A DNA stretch of 64,000 nucleotides from Saccharospirillum sp965652395. Lineage in GTDB: Bacteria; Pseudomonadota; Gammaproteobacteria; Pseudomonadales; Natronospirillaceae. The notes beneath the pieces were generated by a model. The model searched no databases, was not told the DNA's origin, and saw nothing but the letters and a program-made list of their open reading frames with translations. The number at the start of each line of letters is the position of its first letter. Within the stretch, counting starts at the first letter, position 1. The position numbers were made by a program, and so were the translations under genes. This document shows positions 1-7,809 of this stretch, piece after piece. The DNA lies in NCBI GenBank assembly GCA_965652395.1, contig CBFGUW010000003.1:1-64000 (forward strand), given 5' to 3'.

Positions 1-26
1 TGGCGCATTGTGACGCCGTTAATAGA

Positions 27-90
27 GGGGAGGAGACCATCTCATCATCCATGGGACCTGGACCGCAGCATCCTTGCTGCGGACCTCCCT
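27..90 (-). repeat. Degenerate copy (E) of the intergenic palindromic element
   Basis: A hairpin CCGCAGCA-TCCT-TGCTGCGG lies at 63-82. Read on the minus strand it is a stem closed by an AGGA loop, as in the copy at 53074-53187. It is followed on that strand by a CCATGG-containing second segment. Short outer arms GGGGAGG (27-33) and CCTCCC (84-89) are complementary, but the long perfect arms of the other copies are not clear here. I read it as a decayed copy; its left context is cut by the window edge. Confidence 0.45.
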
Positions 91-150
91 TGACAGGCTA
101 ACCAGGCATCCGGTGCTGGTTATCGCTAGCGAGCTCTAAAAATCTCGAAC

Positions 151-573
151 TTAGCCGTTGGCAGTCAACTGTAATGGCTTGCCTTGACGGTCGAACGCCA
201 GAAAGTTCGACACCCTACCGGAGCGAATGGCTTCCACCATCTGATCCAGTGCTTTATCGGTTTGTTTCTCGGTCGGTAATTCCCCTTGCTCGCCGACCAG
301 TGCGGCGACGAAGAGTACGGTCCAGTCTTGGTCGATCTGGCGGGATTCCGCTACGAGTGCATTGAAGTTTTTCAGGTCTTCGGGTTGTTTGTCGACGCAG
401 ACGACGGGGGCGAGGTGGCCGCCTCGGCCTTCTGTGAAGGCGTTGGCCTGGGTGGCGGTGTGGCCGGCCGGGAGTTCGGAACGGGTGAATACCAACAACA
501 GCCTTTGAGGCTCGTCCTGATGCTGGGCGAGATGCAGGAAGTCGTCGAAGGAGTCGAGGTCAAAAGTCTTCAT
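151..573 (-). CDS. Conserved protein of unknown function, divergent from nnrS
   Basis: This 140-residue soluble protein has no signal peptide or membrane segment. It contains an RLLLVFTRSELP-like N-terminal segment, a VVCVDKQPEDL core and a DQDWTVLFVAAL strand. It looks like a small proteobacterial family often listed in databases as ribonucleotide reductase subunit alpha; nothing here supports that name, since it lacks every RNR domain. The ATG at 573 is the first of the reading frame, with a weak AGG upstream. It is divergent from nnrS and shares the intergenic region that carries an NsrR-like operator, so it may respond to nitric oxide. That link is inference; the function is unknown. Confidence 0.75.
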   Translation of the reverse strand: MKTFDLDSFDDFLHLAQHQDEPQRLLLVFTRSELPAGHTATQANAFTEGRGGHLAPVVCVDKQPEDLKNFNALVAESRQIDQDWTVLFVAALVGEQGELPTEKQTDKALDQMVEAIRSGRVSNFLAFDRQGKPLQLTANG

Positions 574-620
574 GGCGGTGCCTGTGAGTGGATAGTGAAG
601 TAAAACTGACGGCTGATTAG

Positions 621-643
621 AACATATATTTTTAATGAATCTA
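621..643 (+). promoter_or_regulatory. NsrR-like operator upstream of nnrS
   Basis: The 23-base site begins AACATATATTT and ends with ATGAATCTA. It matches the site before norB (7591-7613) at 17 of 23 positions. A TATAAT hexamer follows at 652-657, so a repressor bound here would cover the -35 region of a promoter for nnrS. The half-site resembles the AAGATGCAT half-site of enterobacterial NsrR. Assignment to NsrR is inferred from motif, neighbouring genes and the presence of nsrR in the same cluster. Confidence 0.6.
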
Positions 644-719
644 TAGGCCGTTATAATTCGCGACTAGTCTGACAGCATTGTCGACACCGTTTTTTGATGA
701 ACATCAGGTTTCATGAATC

Positions 720-1880
720 ATGCTGCATTTTTACCTTTCGCCTCATTGGTCTTCCACACACCGGGCGAGTTTGTGGTTTTTCCCGTTGGTCAGTGCCTAT
801 GCGGCGCTGATCATGCCTCTCACGCTTTACAGCTTTGTCTATCCGGACGGTTTGCCCGGGTTGGCGGATCGTACCGGTCACGCTTATGAGATGTTTTTTG
901 GCATTGGGCTTGGGCTGGTGGCGGGTTATTTGCTGGGGGTGCAAAAGCGCAGTGTCATGGCGCTGTTGTTGGTGAGTTGGGCGCTGAGCCGGGTGACGCA
1001 TCTCTGGTTTCCGTTTTCCTGGTGGGCTTTGAGTTGCCAGGCGGTGTTTGTGCTCTGCCTGTTGTGGAAGCTGGTTCCCAAGCTCAGGGTGGCCCGGAAG
1101 TGGCGGAACCGTATGTTGGTGCCCTTGCTGGTTTTGATTGGTGTGTTGCCGCTGTTGGCGGTTCTGTTGGCTCAGCTGTCGGATGCCTGGACTCAGCATC
1201 ATCGTTTGGCGGGTAGCAGTTTGTTGTTGTTCGCTTTGCTGATGGTTTACATGGGCGGTCGGGCTATCGCTCCGGCGGCGGCGGGCGCGCATCAGGATCG
1301 CGGTTATGAGTTGCAGGCGCGGGTTCAGCCTCGCATCGAGGGTATGCTGATTCTGCTGTTGGGCGCTGCGGCTTTGCTGCAACCCTGGTATCCGGTCTGG
1401 ATTGGTCTTCCGGTGGCGCTGGCCGGGCTGTTGGTTTTGGTGCGGTTGGTGCGTTGGCGTCTCCCTTACCTGTGGAGGCGGACAGATCTGCTATGCTTGG
1501 CGGTAGGGTATGGTTGGCTGGGGTTCGGGTTGCTGATGTTTGGGGTGGCCCGCCTGTTTCACTGGCCTTCCACGGCGGTGCTTCATCTGATCACTGTGGG
1601 CGCTTTGGGTACTTTGTCCACGGGTATGATGGCGCGTGTGGTTTTACGCCGCACGCTCGGAGTGCCGCCTCCTCCCGTGGGTTTAATATTGATTACCCTC
1701 TGTCTGGCCATCGCGACTCTAAGCCGGTGTGCCGCCGATTTGCACTGGTTATTGGTCCGTGCGGACTGGCTTCGTGTCTCTGTGGCGGCCTGGTCGACGG
1801 CCTATGCCGGATTGACTGTCTGGCTGTTTATGGCGGTGTTGTATGGGCGGGGGAATTCGAATCGGAGTGTACGTCTTTGA
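720..1880 (+). CDS. nnrS: NnrS family heme-copper membrane protein
   Basis: The 386-residue protein is almost entirely hydrophobic, with about ten to twelve predicted membrane segments. Near residues 50-76 is the family signature, a histidine-containing GHAYEMFFGIGLGLVAGYLL stretch, equivalent to HAHEMLFG in other NnrS proteins. NnrS proteins bind heme and copper in the inner membrane and protect cells during nitric oxide stress by limiting formation of iron-nitrosyl complexes. The ATG at 720 has no strong ribosome site. An NsrR-like operator and a TATAAT box lie 60-100 bases upstream. The globin-coupled sensor gene follows after 52 bases on the same strand, so the two are probably co-transcribed. 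The coding strand is rich in G and T (many TTG leucines). Confidence 0.88.
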   Translation: MLHFYLSPHWSSTHRASLWFFPLVSAYAALIMPLTLYSFVYPDGLPGLADRTGHAYEMFFGIGLGLVAGYLLGVQKRSVMALLLVSWALSRVTHLWFPFSWWALSCQAVFVLCLLWKLVPKLRVARKWRNRMLVPLLVLIGVLPLLAVLLAQLSDAWTQHHRLAGSSLLLFALLMVYMGGRAIAPAAAGAHQDRGYELQARVQPRIEGMLILLLGAAALLQPWYPVWIGLPVALAGLLVLVRLVRWRLPYLWRRTDLLCLAVGYGWLGFGLLMFGVARLFHWPSTAVLHLITVGALGTLSTGMMARVVLRRTLGVPPPPVGLILITLCLAIATLSRCAADLHWLLVRADWLRVSVAAWSTAYAGLTVWLFMAVLYGRGNSNRSVRL

Positions 1881-1932
1881 TGCTGTATTGTTGTATTGAG
1901 CTGGCTGTCTTGTCCCCTCGGGAGTGTCCTGA

Positions 1933-4182
1933 ATGCTGATTGATCAAGTCCGGTTGGCTGAATTAATGCAGGCGCTGAACCTGACACCCGAAGAGATTGC
2001 AGAGAGGTTGGCTTTTCTTCGATTCAGCGAGAATGACCGAAAAGCCATGCAGGTGCTTAAACCGGCCATCACCGAAGGTTGGCACGCTCAGGAAGCTGAT
2101 TTTTATGCTCATTTGGCCCGGTTTGGGGAACCCAGTCGCCAACTGAGCGATGTGACCAGTCTGGAGCAGCTGCGCGATGCCCACCGGCGTTATTTCGACG
2201 AGCTGAGCAAGGCCACTTTCACGCCCGCCTATGTCGAGGGTCGTTTAAAAGTCGGTTTGGTGCATCAGCACATTGGTTTGGCCCCCAAATGGTATCTCGG
2301 TGCTTTCAGTCATGTGTTCGAGCAGGTTCTGCCGATCATCTGGGAGAAATGCGACGGCGAGCGGGAGCAGGTGCTGTCGACCATTGCTGCTCTCTACAAA
2401 TTGATTCAGTTCGACATCACGCTCTCGTTGGACACTTACTTCCATATTGAACACCAAAGCACGCTTCAGGCGGAAGACCAGCAGGCGTTGGCGCGGCATG
2501 CGTTGGAATCCAGCATCAATGGTGTGTTCATGGTCGATATGCGCACCGAGGCGAGTGTCATCACCTATGTGAATCCGGCGTTCGAGCGCATTACCGGGGT
2601 GAGCGCGCAGGAGGCTTTGGGGCTTCCCTGTGTATTCTCCTCTCCGGACCAGGAAATGACTTACGACAGCCCTCAGCTGTTCGAAACCCAAAAGGCGATC
2701 CAGGCCGGGCGTGACGGCCTCACCATGCTTAAAGGGTTCACCCGTGAAGGCGAGCCCTTCTGGATTGAACTGTTTCTGTCTCCGTTGCAGGGCGACGGCG
2801 GCAAGGTGACTCATCAGGTGGGTATTCTGCATGACGTCACCTCGAACAAGCAGGCTGAAAGCCAATTAAAATTCCAGGCGACGCACGATGCCCTGACTAA
2901 AATTCCCAATCGGGCCTATCTCGACAGTGCATTGGGTAAGGCCATGCAGGAAGCCAAACGATTGCAAAAGGAAGTGGCGGTGTTGTTTCTGGATCTCGAC
3001 CGCTTCAAGGTGATTAACGACAGCCTCGGTCACAGCAGTGGCGACGAATTGCTGCGCCAGGTCGCGAAGCGGTTGCAGGGTTGTTTGCGTGAGCGAGATC
3101 TGGTGTCGCGTCTGGGCGGTGATGAGTTTGTCATTCTGGCCACCCAGGTGGCGCCGCATACGGCCCAGCATATTGCGGAAAAAATACTGGTCGCATTGGA
3201 ACCGGCTTTCGATATCTTCGGGCAAACGCTTTATATCAGCAGCAGTATCGGCATCAGTTTATACCCCAGTGACGGTGCCGATCAGGACGAGTTGCTGGCG
3301 TTCGCCGACGCGGCTATGTACAGCGCGAAAGCGGCGGGCCGGAACACCTTTCGTTTTTATGCCACGGGTATGAACGCGGCGGTGCGCAAGGAGTTGGAAC
3401 TGGAAAACGATTTGCGTGAAGCGGTGGAGCAGGAGGCGTTCGAGCTGTATTACCAGCCCAAACTGGACGTTGCCACCGGCAAAATGGTGGGAATGGAAGC
3501 ATTAATTCGCTGGCAACATCGCGAGCGGGGCTGGGTGAGCCCGGCGGAGTTTATCCCATTGGCCGAGTCCACTGGTTTGATTGCGAGAATCGATGCCTGG
3601 GTGCTGAACGAAGCGGTTCGCCAGTTGGGTGTGTGGCGGGAGCGGGGAATGGAATTGGTGCCTATCGCCATTAACGTTTCCACCCGGGATTTCACCAGCG
3701 GTGGCGTGCTTAACCGACTGGAACAGATACTGGCGCATACCCAACTGGAGCCGGGTTTACTGGAGCTGGAAATTACCGAAACCACTCTGATGCAGGATGT
3801 CGATGGCACAGCCCCTTTGCTGGCTGCGATTAAAGACCTGGGTGTTAGCCTGGCGGTGGACGATTTTGGGACCGGTTATTCCAGCCTGAATTATTTAAAG
3901 CGTTTGCCAATCGATGTGCTGAAAATCGATCAATCATTTGTATCAGACATTGGCGCCGATGAAGACGATACCACCATCGTGTCTGCCATCATCGCCCTGG
4001 CTCACAGCCTGCGTTTGAAAGTGGTGGCCGAAGGCGTCGAAACCGAGGCTCAGGCCCACTTTCTGGCGGAGCAGGGGTGCGATATGAATCAGGGTTACTT
4101 GTACAGTCGCCCGTTGCCTGCGGATAAGCTTTTTGAATATTGGTTGGCGACCCGACAAGAGGAAATACAAGCCGGAGATTAA
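1933..4182 (+). CDS. Globin-coupled sensor with PAS, GGDEF and EAL domains (c-di-GMP turnover)
   Basis: The 749-residue cytoplasmic protein has four modules: a protoglobin sensor (about 1-175) with the proximal heme histidine likely H111 in VHQHIGLAPKWYLGAF, a PAS domain (about 187-305), a diguanylate cyclase (about 310-480) and a c-di-GMP phosphodiesterase (about 490-745). The cyclase has intact GGDEF at 395-399 and an RxxD inhibitory site (RERD, 386-389). The phosphodiesterase keeps EAL at 522-524, an EITET motif, DDFGTGYSS and VAEGVET, so both activities are plausible. The heme domain would sense O2 or NO. It follows nnrS by 52 bases with GGGAG before the ATG, and its stop codon overlaps that of the convergent SufT-like gene. 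Which activity dominates cannot be read from sequence. Confidence 0.93.
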   Translation: MLIDQVRLAELMQALNLTPEEIAERLAFLRFSENDRKAMQVLKPAITEGWHAQEADFYAHLARFGEPSRQLSDVTSLEQLRDAHRRYFDELSKATFTPAYVEGRLKVGLVHQHIGLAPKWYLGAFSHVFEQVLPIIWEKCDGEREQVLSTIAALYKLIQFDITLSLDTYFHIEHQSTLQAEDQQALARHALESSINGVFMVDMRTEASVITYVNPAFERITGVSAQEALGLPCVFSSPDQEMTYDSPQLFETQKAIQAGRDGLTMLKGFTREGEPFWIELFLSPLQGDGGKVTHQVGILHDVTSNKQAESQLKFQATHDALTKIPNRAYLDSALGKAMQEAKRLQKEVAVLFLDLDRFKVINDSLGHSSGDELLRQVAKRLQGCLRERDLVSRLGGDEFVILATQVAPHTAQHIAEKILVALEPAFDIFGQTLYISSSIGISLYPSDGADQDELLAFADAAMYSAKAAGRNTFRFYATGMNAAVRKELELENDLREAVEQEAFELYYQPKLDVATGKMVGMEALIRWQHRERGWVSPAEFIPLAESTGLIARIDAWVLNEAVRQLGVWRERGMELVPIAINVSTRDFTSGGVLNRLEQILAHTQLEPGLLELEITETTLMQDVDGTAPLLAAIKDLGVSLAVDDFGTGYSSLNYLKRLPIDVLKIDQSFVSDIGADEDDTTIVSAIIALAHSLRLKVVAEGVETEAQAHFLAEQGCDMNQGYLYSRPLPADKLFEYWLATRQEEIQAGD

Positions 4183-5027
4183 AAAAACAATCCAGTTTCC
4201 AGCTTGGCTTCTTCGCTCATCATGTCCTGCTGCCAGGGCGGGTCGAATACCAGTTCCACGTCCGTGGTTTCCACATAGGGAACCTGGGCCAGCTTGGCTT
4301 TTACGTCGTCCACCAACACCTGGCCCATGCCGCAGCCCGGTGCGGTCAACGTCATGTCGACTTCGACGTGGTGGCTGTTCTGGTTGATTTTCATTTTGTA
4401 CACCAGACCCAGGCTGACAATATTGACCGGTATTTCCGGGTCAAACACCGTCGACAGGGCTTCCCACACCTGATCAGAGCTGATCGAGCCGTCTTCGGGT
4501 GGGTCGAATTGCAATTCGTTATTGCTCAGACCCAGGGCTTGGGCGTCTTTGCCTTCCACGCGGACCAGATTGCCCTTGTGCAGTACCGTATAGCTGCCAC
4601 CCAGAGCCTGGGTGATTCGGACTTCCGTACCAGCCGGGATGACAACCGGATCACCGGAGGGCACCTGTCGACCATGGCAGTCACGTTGCAGAATCTTGTA
4701 TTCATCGGAAGTAGTTTGCGGCTTCTTGGCGTTGGGTGCCTTGATGGTGAGTTGCTTGCCCAGGCGCTCCTCGGTCAACCCGATTTCCAAATCGTCCAGA
4801 TAGGGCAGGCTGCGGCTGTCCAGATAAAGGACCAGATCACCATATTGCAGGCGTTTGTCATTCGCCTTCTCGTCGCCGGGACGGCAATAGGCGAGACAGG
4901 TTTCCGCCATGCGGGTACCTGGATGGGTAACAAACAGCCGGGCGGCTATGCCCTCCACCTTTTGCTTCTTCAGCAGGTCCGACAGAAAATCCCGAGCCGG
5001 GTCGGAAAGATGAATAGAAATGTCCAT
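4179..5027 (-). CDS. NfuA-like N-domain fused to SufT/MIP18-like Fe-S assembly protein
   Basis: I start this 282-residue protein at the ATG at 5027, which has AAGG just upstream; a longer in-frame GTG start at 5081 would lie inside a hairpin and has no ribosome site. Residues 1-101 match the degenerate A-type domain of NfuA (HPGTRMAETCLAYCRPG, QLTIKAPNAK). Residues 112-282 match SufT/DUF59 proteins (RITQALGGSYTV, DPEIPVNI at 197-204, TAPGCGMG at 228-235, DPPW at 262-265). The CxxC cluster-binding Nfu domain is absent. In NfuA the A-type domain helps docking on client proteins; SufT-like proteins help mature Fe-S enzymes. It lies downstream of norB on the same strand, so Fe-S maintenance under NO stress is a reasonable inference. 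I know the two families only as separate proteins. Confidence 0.85.
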   Translation of the reverse strand: MDISIHLSDPARDFLSDLLKKQKVEGIAARLFVTHPGTRMAETCLAYCRPGDEKANDKRLQYGDLVLYLDSRSLPYLDDLEIGLTEERLGKQLTIKAPNAKKPQTTSDEYKILQRDCHGRQVPSGDPVVIPAGTEVRITQALGGSYTVLHKGNLVRVEGKDAQALGLSNNELQFDPPEDGSISSDQVWEALSTVFDPEIPVNIVSLGLVYKMKINQNSHHVEVDMTLTAPGCGMGQVLVDDVKAKLAQVPYVETTDVELVFDPPWQQDMMSEEAKLETGLFF

Positions 5028-5062
5028 GCCTTGTTCCATAACCGAGTGTCGAGTTCGAAGGG

Positions 5063-5091
5063 CAATACCCGAGTGTTTCACTCGGGTATTG
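5063..5091 (-). other. Perfect 13-bp hairpin between norB and the SufT-like gene
   Basis: CAATACCCGAGTG, TTT and CACTCGGGTATTG form a 13-base perfect stem with a three-base loop. It sits 57 bases after the norB stop and 36 bases before the chosen start of the SufT-like gene. No T-run follows on the minus strand, so it is a poor intrinsic terminator. It could be an mRNA processing or stability element that sets the ratio of norB to the downstream gene, or a protein-binding palindrome. Confidence 0.6.
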
Positions 5092-5148
5092 TGGGGGAGT
5101 GCAGCCTGGGGTTCAAGGGCGGTAACTTACCCAGGAACCCCTAACCGG

Positions 5149-7434
5149 TCAGAGCGGTTTGCTGACGGTGGGGCCAGCCAGCTCTTCCGCCGGTTTGAGG
5201 TTGGGCATGAAAATGCCTTTGACCACCTGCCAGCCGACCGCCAGGGCGCCAACGATAAAGACCACGTCGCCGAAGGTTCTTACCCAGCGCAGTGTCACCA
5301 GAATGTCGGACTGCAACATGGCTTCGCTGCGTGCATACCACATACCTTCGCTTGCACTGGCCGCGAACTGGATCAGGCCGATGGGCAGGAGGCTGGTGGC
5401 GAGCATTAGGACCAGACCGGCGTTGAGCCACCAGAAGCCGGTTTTCATCAGCTTCTCGTCAAATACCAGGCCGGGACGGATATAACGCAGCACCAGCAAA
5501 ATGAAGCCCAGTGCGAGGAAACCGTAGACTCCGAACAGGGCGGCGTGAGCGTGAGTGGCGGTAGTGTTCAAGCCCTGCACATAGTAGAGCGCGACCGGAG
5601 GGTTGATCATGAAACCGAACACCCCGGCGCCGAGCATGTTCCAGAAGGCGACCGCGACAAAGAAGATCAGAGGCCAGCGAACGTTCTCCATCCAGGGGGC
5701 TCGGTTTTTCAGGCGCCAGTTTTCCCAGGCTTCGTATCCGAGGACGACCAGCGGGACGACTTCCAGCGCACTGAAGGAAGCGCCCACGGCCATGACCGGA
5801 GTGGTGGTGCCGGAGAAGTAGAGGTGGTGGAAGGTGCCTGGAACACCACCCAACATGAACAGGGAAGCCGACGCCAGACTGGCCGATGTTGCCACCCGAC
5901 GGGAAACCAGACCCATGCTGCAGAAGATGAAGGCCAGAGCTGTGGTGGCGAACACTTCAAAGAAGCCTTCTACCCAGAGGTGTACGATCCACCAACGCCA
6001 GTATTCCATGATGGAAATGTGGGTCCGTTCACCGTAGAAGAAGCCCGCGCCGTAGAAGAGACCGATGGCCACTACCGAAGCGGTCAACAGCGCCAACAGG
6101 TGTTTGTCGCCTGGTTGTCTCAGGGCGGGAACGATGCCGCGCAGCATCAATACCAGCCAGAATACGATGCCGGTGAACTTACCGATCTGCCAAAGCCGAC
6201 CAAGATCCACGAATTCATAACCCTGGTGGCCCAGCCAGAAATTCCATTCGGGAGGCATGATCTGCGCGATAGCCAGGTAACTGCCCGCGAAGGTACCGGC
6301 AACCACGGCCACCAGCGCCCAGAACAGAATATCGACGCCCAATTTTTGGAATTTGGGGTCTTTCCCGCCGTTGATAATAGGGGCCAGGAAGAGGCCCGCC
6401 GCCAGGAAGCCGGTGGCGATCCAGAACAGGGCCGATTGAATGTGCCATGTACGGGCCAGCGAATAAGGCAGCCATTTCGAGAGTTCAATGCCGTAGAAAC
6501 CCTGGCCTTCGACCGTGTAATGGGCGGTCAACCCACCGAGCATCACCTGGACGGCGAACAGGCCCACCACCAACAGCAGATACTTGCCCAAAGCGCGTTG
6601 AGACGGAGTAATTTTAAAAGTGGTCAAGGGGTCTTTGATGGGCGCTTCAGGCTCTTCTTCGTCTTCACGACGCAGGAAGGCCCAGGCCCAGACCAGACCA
6701 CCGACACCGGCGATCAAAAGCACAACGCTGATGACGGACCACATGACATTTTCACCGGTGGGCCGGTTGTCGATCAACGGTTCGTGGGGCCAGTTATTGG
6801 TGTAGGTGGCTTCGCTGTCGGGGCGTTCCGTAGCGGCGGCCCAGGCGGTCCAGAAGAAAAATTGCGCCATTTGCGCGCGGCGTTCCGCGCTGGGCAGGGT
6901 GTCTTCCTTCATCGCGTAGTGTTCGCGGGTTTCACGATAGGCCGGGTCGTTGCCGAACAGGCGATCATAATAGGCGGCCACTTCGGCAATGGCTGCCACG
7001 CGCCGGTCACCGAGCGTCAGAACATTCTGCTCCGCGTTGAAGGTATTGGTGCGGTAGGCGGTTTTGAGTTCATATTGCAGGGCATTTTGCTCGCGGCCGT
7101 CCAGTTCCTCGTAGGAACGTCCATACTCGTCCTGCGCTGCCAGTTCCAACCACGCCAGTAGTTCACGATGCAACCAGTCGGCTGTCCAGTCCGGGGCCTG
7201 GTAGGCGCCGTGGCCCCAAATCGAGCCCACCTGCATGCCGCCCATGGACTGCCAGGCTGTCTGGCCGTCCAGAATGCTTTCCTCCGTCATCAATAACTCG
7301 CCGGATTCGGAAACCACCCGGTCCGGAATGGGTGGCGCCTTGCGGTACACCTCGGTACCGAAATAGCCCAGCATGGCGAATGCCACTCCCAAAATGAGAA
7401 TGAGCAATAGCCAGAGTCGGCGGTAATTAGCCAT
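5149..7434 (-). CDS. norB: Quinol-dependent nitric oxide reductase (qNOR)
   Basis: This 761-residue inner-membrane enzyme reduces two NO to N2O with quinol as electron donor. Its length, and an N-terminal periplasmic extension of about 200 residues fused to the 12-helix heme-copper-oxidase-like core, mark the single-subunit quinol type (NorZ); no norC is present. By family comparison the non-heme iron ligands are H485 (in VHLWVEGFFE) and H536/H537 (in TFHHLYFSGT), and the heme ligand lies in THAHAALFG (H628, H630). The ATG at 7434 is preceded by AGGAGGCAG, a good ribosome site. An NsrR-like operator inside a 10-base inverted repeat lies about 150 bases upstream. nsrR is divergent and the SufT-like gene follows on the same strand. 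Confidence 0.96.
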   Translation of the reverse strand: MANYRRLWLLLILILGVAFAMLGYFGTEVYRKAPPIPDRVVSESGELLMTEESILDGQTAWQSMGGMQVGSIWGHGAYQAPDWTADWLHRELLAWLELAAQDEYGRSYEELDGREQNALQYELKTAYRTNTFNAEQNVLTLGDRRVAAIAEVAAYYDRLFGNDPAYRETREHYAMKEDTLPSAERRAQMAQFFFWTAWAAATERPDSEATYTNNWPHEPLIDNRPTGENVMWSVISVVLLIAGVGGLVWAWAFLRREDEEEPEAPIKDPLTTFKITPSQRALGKYLLLVVGLFAVQVMLGGLTAHYTVEGQGFYGIELSKWLPYSLARTWHIQSALFWIATGFLAAGLFLAPIINGGKDPKFQKLGVDILFWALVAVVAGTFAGSYLAIAQIMPPEWNFWLGHQGYEFVDLGRLWQIGKFTGIVFWLVLMLRGIVPALRQPGDKHLLALLTASVVAIGLFYGAGFFYGERTHISIMEYWRWWIVHLWVEGFFEVFATTALAFIFCSMGLVSRRVATSASLASASLFMLGGVPGTFHHLYFSGTTTPVMAVGASFSALEVVPLVVLGYEAWENWRLKNRAPWMENVRWPLIFFVAVAFWNMLGAGVFGFMINPPVALYYVQGLNTTATHAHAALFGVYGFLALGFILLVLRYIRPGLVFDEKLMKTGFWWLNAGLVLMLATSLLPIGLIQFAASASEGMWYARSEAMLQSDILVTLRWVRTFGDVVFIVGALAVGWQVVKGIFMPNLKPAEELAGPTVSKPL

Positions 7435-7581
7435 GGTGTCTGCCTCCTGAACGGTAGCAAGGGAAAAGGGGGTTTGGGGTGGGTGTGCGGTCTAGGGGTG
7501 GGTGGCGCATTATGAGCTCCTTGGTCCGGGATATACGATGTCGGGCTTCTAAAGCGAAGGTCGGGTTGAAGCCTCGGATCG

Positions 7582-7621
7582 CTCCTATTAAACATCTATT
7601 TAATATGAATGTTAATAGGAG
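7582..7621 (-). promoter_or_regulatory. NsrR-like operator within an inverted repeat, upstream of norB
   Basis: CTCCTATTAA (7582-7591) and TTAATAGGAG (7612-7621) are a perfect inverted repeat. Between and overlapping them, 7591-7613 carries AACATCTATTT...ATGAATGTT, itself an imperfect palindrome. The same 23-base pattern recurs before nnrS (17/23) and before nsrR (17/23). It lies 148-187 bases before the norB ATG. NsrR repression relieved by NO is the simplest reading. The match is visible in the sequence; the identity of the binding protein is inferred. Confidence 0.65.
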
Positions 7622-7653
7622 GGGCGAAAAAAGTACTCCTTTGGTGCATAAAG

Positions 7654-7667
7654 TTGAGCTGGATCAA
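7654..7667. promoter_or_regulatory. FNR/ANR/DNR-type box between norB and nsrR
   Basis: TTGAGCTGGATCAA matches the FNR-family consensus TTGAT-N4-ATCAA at nine of ten defined positions. A possible -10 hexamer TAGTAT lies at 7687-7692 toward nsrR. This would place the box about 40 bases upstream of a start near 7700, the class II activator position. Control of norB in the other direction is also possible. An oxygen- or NO-responsive CRP/FNR protein is the expected ligand, but none is encoded in the window. Confidence 0.5.
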
Positions 7668-7745
7668 TTTCGCTTGAAATGGCGGATAGTATGAGAGTTT
7701 GCCCTAGTACACCGCTGGCGCATGATATTGGTGGCTGGTAGTATT

Positions 7746-7768
7746 AACCGTTATCTGAGATGAATGTT
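7746..7768 (+). promoter_or_regulatory. NsrR-like operator upstream of nsrR (autoregulation)
   Basis: The site reads AACCGTTATCT...ATGAATGTT and agrees with the norB operator at 17 of 23 positions, including the whole right half. It lies 42 bases before the nsrR start codon. Autoregulation is common for Rrf2-family repressors. The left half-site is the weakest of the three, which would suggest weaker binding than at norB. Confidence 0.5.
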
Positions 7769-7809
7769 AGGTGGTGGGGAATCCCCGCTGCCGACCAGGA
7801 GCCCTGTTT

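Noticed and set aside
5039..5081. Upstream start codons (GTG 5081, ATG 5039) for the NfuA/SufT fusion
   Set aside because: They lack ribosome sites and the GTG is inside a perfect hairpin; the ATG at 5027 matches the NfuA N-terminus.
5545..7161. 538-codon open frame antisense to norB
   Set aside because: It is the shadow of the norB reading frame; its composition (many His, Gly, Gln) is typical of reverse-frame translation of membrane proteins.
7435..7510. Sigma-54 promoter or NorR boxes directly before norB
   Set aside because: I found no GG-N10-GC element and no GT-N7-AC sites there; control by the NsrR-like operator fits better.
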